Of a stretch of 64,000 nt of DNA, positions 62,701-64,000 are shown piece by piece (position 1 is the first letter of the stretch; the number at the start of each line of letters is the position of its first letter). Where the stretch lies: NCBI GenBank assembly GCA_945901065.1, contig CAMDKI010000002.1, positions 1-64,000 of the forward strand. The letters are read 5' to 3'. Below the pieces are notes generated by a model. The model was given only the letters and a program-made list of their open reading frames with translations. It was not told the DNA's origin and searched no databases. The translations under genes and the position numbers were made by a program. Origin of the DNA: Chitinophaga pinensis. GTDB lineage: Bacteria; Bacteroidota; Bacteroidia; Chitinophagales; CAIOSU01.

Positions 62701-64000
62701 CTATGGCTGTTAAGTCATAACTATCTCCTGTACATAGTTTCGGATCGGGAACTGCGGCCAATGATGGCAATGGATTTACGGTGTAAGTAACGCTGGTTTT
62801 GTTACTACAACCGGTACTATTGTCGGTAAACACCACGAAATAGTTACGGCCATTTACCGGAGCCAAGTTTTGCGCAAATGCATTTGGCAACCTTATACCA
62901 TTGCTATCAGGGTCGCCAATGAACCAAGTAAAGGTACCAGCGGCTGAGGTAACACTGCTATTCAAAGCGGTTAAATTTACCGAAGCACCAAAGCAAATAG
63001 GTGCCTGAGCCGGTATGGTATTCAGCACTGGTTTTGGGGTAAGAGTATAGGCTACGCTGGTTGTTTTGCCACAAGTGCTATCAGCAAATGGCAAAAACTG
63101 CACAAAAAACGTAGTAGGAGCCGTAAGCGAAACACTTGTTGGATCGGTAATTACGTTACCGCCTGCAGTTGGGTTGCCATCGTACCAGCGGTATGAGCCG
63201 GCAACGTTTGCTGTAGGGTTTAGGTTAACCAAGTTTACCGTAGCACCGTTGCAAGCTGTTTGCGGTGCAATAGCGCCTAACTGTACATCTGGAAGCAAAT
63301 TAACGGCAACCGGGGTACCTACATCGTTACACGATGGACAAATAGTTGGGTAGGTAATAGAGCTGCGGTACCTGATGGTAAGCGTGTAGTTAATGTTGGC
63401 GCCAAAAGTACTTGAACCGCGCAGGGTAACGGTTTGTCCACTTGGGTTACCAGTAAAGTTGTTATTGTTGAGGTTTACGTTTGCTGTAGCAGCTCCAGAA
63501 TAAGTTACCAAGCCCGACACTGCATCTATCGGGTTACCAACACCACTAGCGCGGTTGGCCACAAAATTAATATCAAACGCCGTTAAACCGCTGCAATATG
63601 GGATATTAGGAACCGTAATGGTTGTTGACACTACCGCACCAAAAATTGGCGCAGCCAATGTGCCGCTAATTACTACTACAGGGTTAGCCGCGTTAATATT
63701 ACGCATGGCTACAAAAGGCACAAAATAGTATTGGCCTGGGCCATATTGGGTACCATTAGTAAAGTTAAAACTTTGGTTACCTACAGTATCTTGGCCAAAA
63801 AAGCTATTGGTAGATATAGCTGAAGAAACTGCTTGGTTTAGATTGCCGTAAGGATTGGTTTGTGTTACGGCCCAACCTAATGCATAGCCTTTGTCAAGGT
63901 TGGCGTTGCTGGAAGCCACGGTAAAGTTCTCACCGAAGCACAGCACATCGTCTTGCAGGGCAACTCCCTCTCCAGCCGAATTGGTGCACGAAGCCGCAGG
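59726..64000 (-). CDS. Large T9SS-secreted protein with Ig-like repeats (N-terminus beyond window)
   Basis: At least 1,424 residues; the frame is open to the right edge, with no start or signal peptide in view. Six ~85-residue Ig-like repeats with the pattern C-xG-xxxxLTxLxxxxTxxxGTFTWYxGDPxxGG (GTFTWYNGDPNNGGVAI type) occupy the first part. Then comes a linker with paired Cys (CIICDAGDAG, NNVFCCNDTA), a recent tandem duplication of a ~107-residue domain (GTGWVLNPMIITFPDG) resembling proprotein-convertase-P-like beta domains, and a T9SS tail (VSIYPNPSNGKFTIKATLP to MRRVVKQ). Surface role inferred. Confidence 0.88.
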   Translation of the reverse strand, partial: PAASCTNSAGEGVALQDDVLCFGENFTVASSNANLDKGYALGWAVTQTNPYGNLNQAVSSAISTNSFFGQDTVGNQSFNFTNGTQYGPGQYYFVPFVAMRNINAANPVVVISGTLAAPIFGAVVSTTITVPNIPYCSGLTAFDINFVANRASGVGNPIDAVSGLVTYSGAATANVNLNNNNFTGNPSGQTVTLRGSSTFGANINYTLTIRYRSSITYPTICPSCNDVGTPVAVNLLPDVQLGAIAPQTACNGATVNLVNLNPTANVAGSYRWYDGNPTAGGNVITDPTSVSLTAPTTFFVQFLPFADSTCGKTTSVAYTLTPKPVLNTIPAQAPICFGASVNLTALNSSVTSAAGTFTWFIGDPDSNGIRLPNAFAQNLAPVNGRNYFVVFTDNSTGCSNKTSVTYTVNPLPSLAAVPDPKLCTGDSYDLTAIEQDFTAAPGTFTWYNGDPNNGGVAITPTQAANVTPANGDTYFVVFLDQATGCTATGNISFIVNPFPTLVAPVVAPLCAGETIDLTSLEQGITSDPGTFVWYLGNPNTGGVQLNLGQAQAQTPTNGAVYFATFTNIITTCAATTSFTVTVNPKPSLSQVTPVTCAGTPVDLASLESDLLNGATGTFTYYLGNPDTGGLVLTPSQVSAQLPTGNETYFVVYTSTQNCTDTASFDFTVNATPVLNAIAPLGLQCAGFSTSLTALQAGITATAGTFTWYLGSPDTGSVVANPSAIVPVSGDEYFAVFTESANGCSAQVSTSFDVAAPVANNGVSYDCIANVLVVSLTGTTGGAGGYSVSSSSPNNAGDVLTPGTTYTVIITDTIGCTDTITGTQSCIICDAGDAGTIANNVFCCNDTAFISNSGPTLDVARVVAWGLTPQADGPITDSASALSATDVFRSNADGSLSFDAGCSDYPAGNYFLTPFISIKPNDNVPILWDPANGCNPVAEICPTISGTGWVLNPMIITFPDGTTYNVNQEIAFGLPIDQALLDAATGGSLPCIKITDLYTGDPNGTWSVSITNTGTGAITFTVPQFNVVVEADSCSLLTTDQVYSVPTIAGTISAGATNNVDFDLPPTSLTAPPVTYNPAAGCNPIAEICPTLVGTGWVLNPMIITFPDGSTYNVNQEIAFGLPIDQALLDAATGGVLPCINLTDLYTGDPNGTWTVSITNTGTGAITFTIPPFNIVVDSDSCTLLTQDEITPMASVTGTVQPNGGSASVLINIPPPVRDFPTIDSRCEDYGTPAEIVILSPISYASATATCLDTATGDFKLVVKGLTGGAPEVFTAESYVFSEAATYDATNDEYTVNVPGNTSFPYTLTVGNDGLSAGGTNCSANIVVNGTPCTVGIDEVASAMFVSIYPNPSNGKFTIKATLPEAGNISIKVLNMLGQEIMNQEVYSTVADFNTTVDLTEAAEGTYFIYLQSGDHQVMRRVVKQ
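60445..61210 (-). repeat. Recent tandem duplication inside the T9SS protein (two ~315-bp copies)
   Basis: Copies at about 60445-60760 and 60897-61210 encode near-identical ~107-residue domains; I count 15 residue differences. Both contain NVNQEIAFGLPIDQALLDA and TDLYTGDPNGTW. Confidence 0.88.

Noticed and set aside
59726..63946. Complete gene starting at GTG 63946
   Set aside because: The frame stays open to the window edge, there is no signal peptide at that point, and the protein must be exported, so the gene is truncated by the window.

Overview
The window looks like a chromosomal segment of a Bacteroidota (Bacteroidetes) genome, possibly a metagenome-derived contig. The evidence is: four complete genes and one truncated gene for secreted proteins ending in type IX secretion (T9SS) sorting domains; a giant protein with SprB-like repeats; an OmpA/TPR/beta-propeller protein with the PorE layout; several TAnnTTTG -7 promoter boxes; and phylum-typical neighbours such as the MerR/M23/alaS block and the short AMP nucleosidase. 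There is no phage, plasmid, transposase or CRISPR array, and most of the window is housekeeping sequence.

Layout. 1-3.1 kb: a tight minus-strand operon, M23 peptidase > MerR > rsgA > YwaF-like membrane protein > mutS (cut by the left edge). 3.2-7.9 kb: alaS, a Uma2-family protein and gatB on the plus strand; codon use changes abruptly inside alaS. 7.9-12.8 kb: two tandem TlpA-like thioredoxin proteins, a T9SS cargo, a lipoprotein and small membrane proteins. 13.3-16.3 kb: queE, the PorE-like protein and a MORN-type protein. 16.3-21.8 kb: hisC, a large outer-membrane barrel protein of unknown role and a small cytoplasmic protein. 21.9-26.7 kb: CDF transporter, galT-galK, SMR exporter, a 60-aa protein and trmN6. 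26.8-30.6 kb: tRNA-Asn, a PfkB kinase and hisG-hisD behind a transcription attenuator. 30.7-40.9 kb: a ~3,390-aa T9SS adhesin-like protein. 41.5 kb: an odd tRNA-like RNA gene. 41.9-50.3 kb: Lrp regulator, WbqC, sulfotransferase, secreted hydrolase, acyl-CoA dehydrogenase, gpmI, phosphoesterase and DUF1801. 50.5-54.5 kb: a second repeat-rich T9SS protein. 54.7-59.6 kb: histidine kinase with response regulator, dprA, aat and AMP nucleosidase. 59.7-64 kb: a third large T9SS protein, cut by the right edge.

Most genes form short, overlapping transcription units (ATGA, TAATG and TTGA junctions). The four large surface or secreted proteins, the smaller T9SS cargos and the PorE-like protein suggest a cell investing heavily in its surface, as gliding or particle-attached Bacteroidota do; that lifestyle is inferred.

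Most worth a second look: (1) a 126-nt tRNA-like RNA at 41530-41655 with canonical acceptor, D and T arms but no normal anticodon arm and a ~56-nt structured variable region, followed by its own terminator; (2) a his leader peptide with a terminator/antiterminator switch; (3) a promoter plus signal-peptide swap between neighbouring genes at 9.1-10.5 kb; (4) four intergenic tandem arrays that all have a 7-bp period but unrelated units, one interrupted by a 20-bp palindrome; (5) the codon-use break inside alaS.
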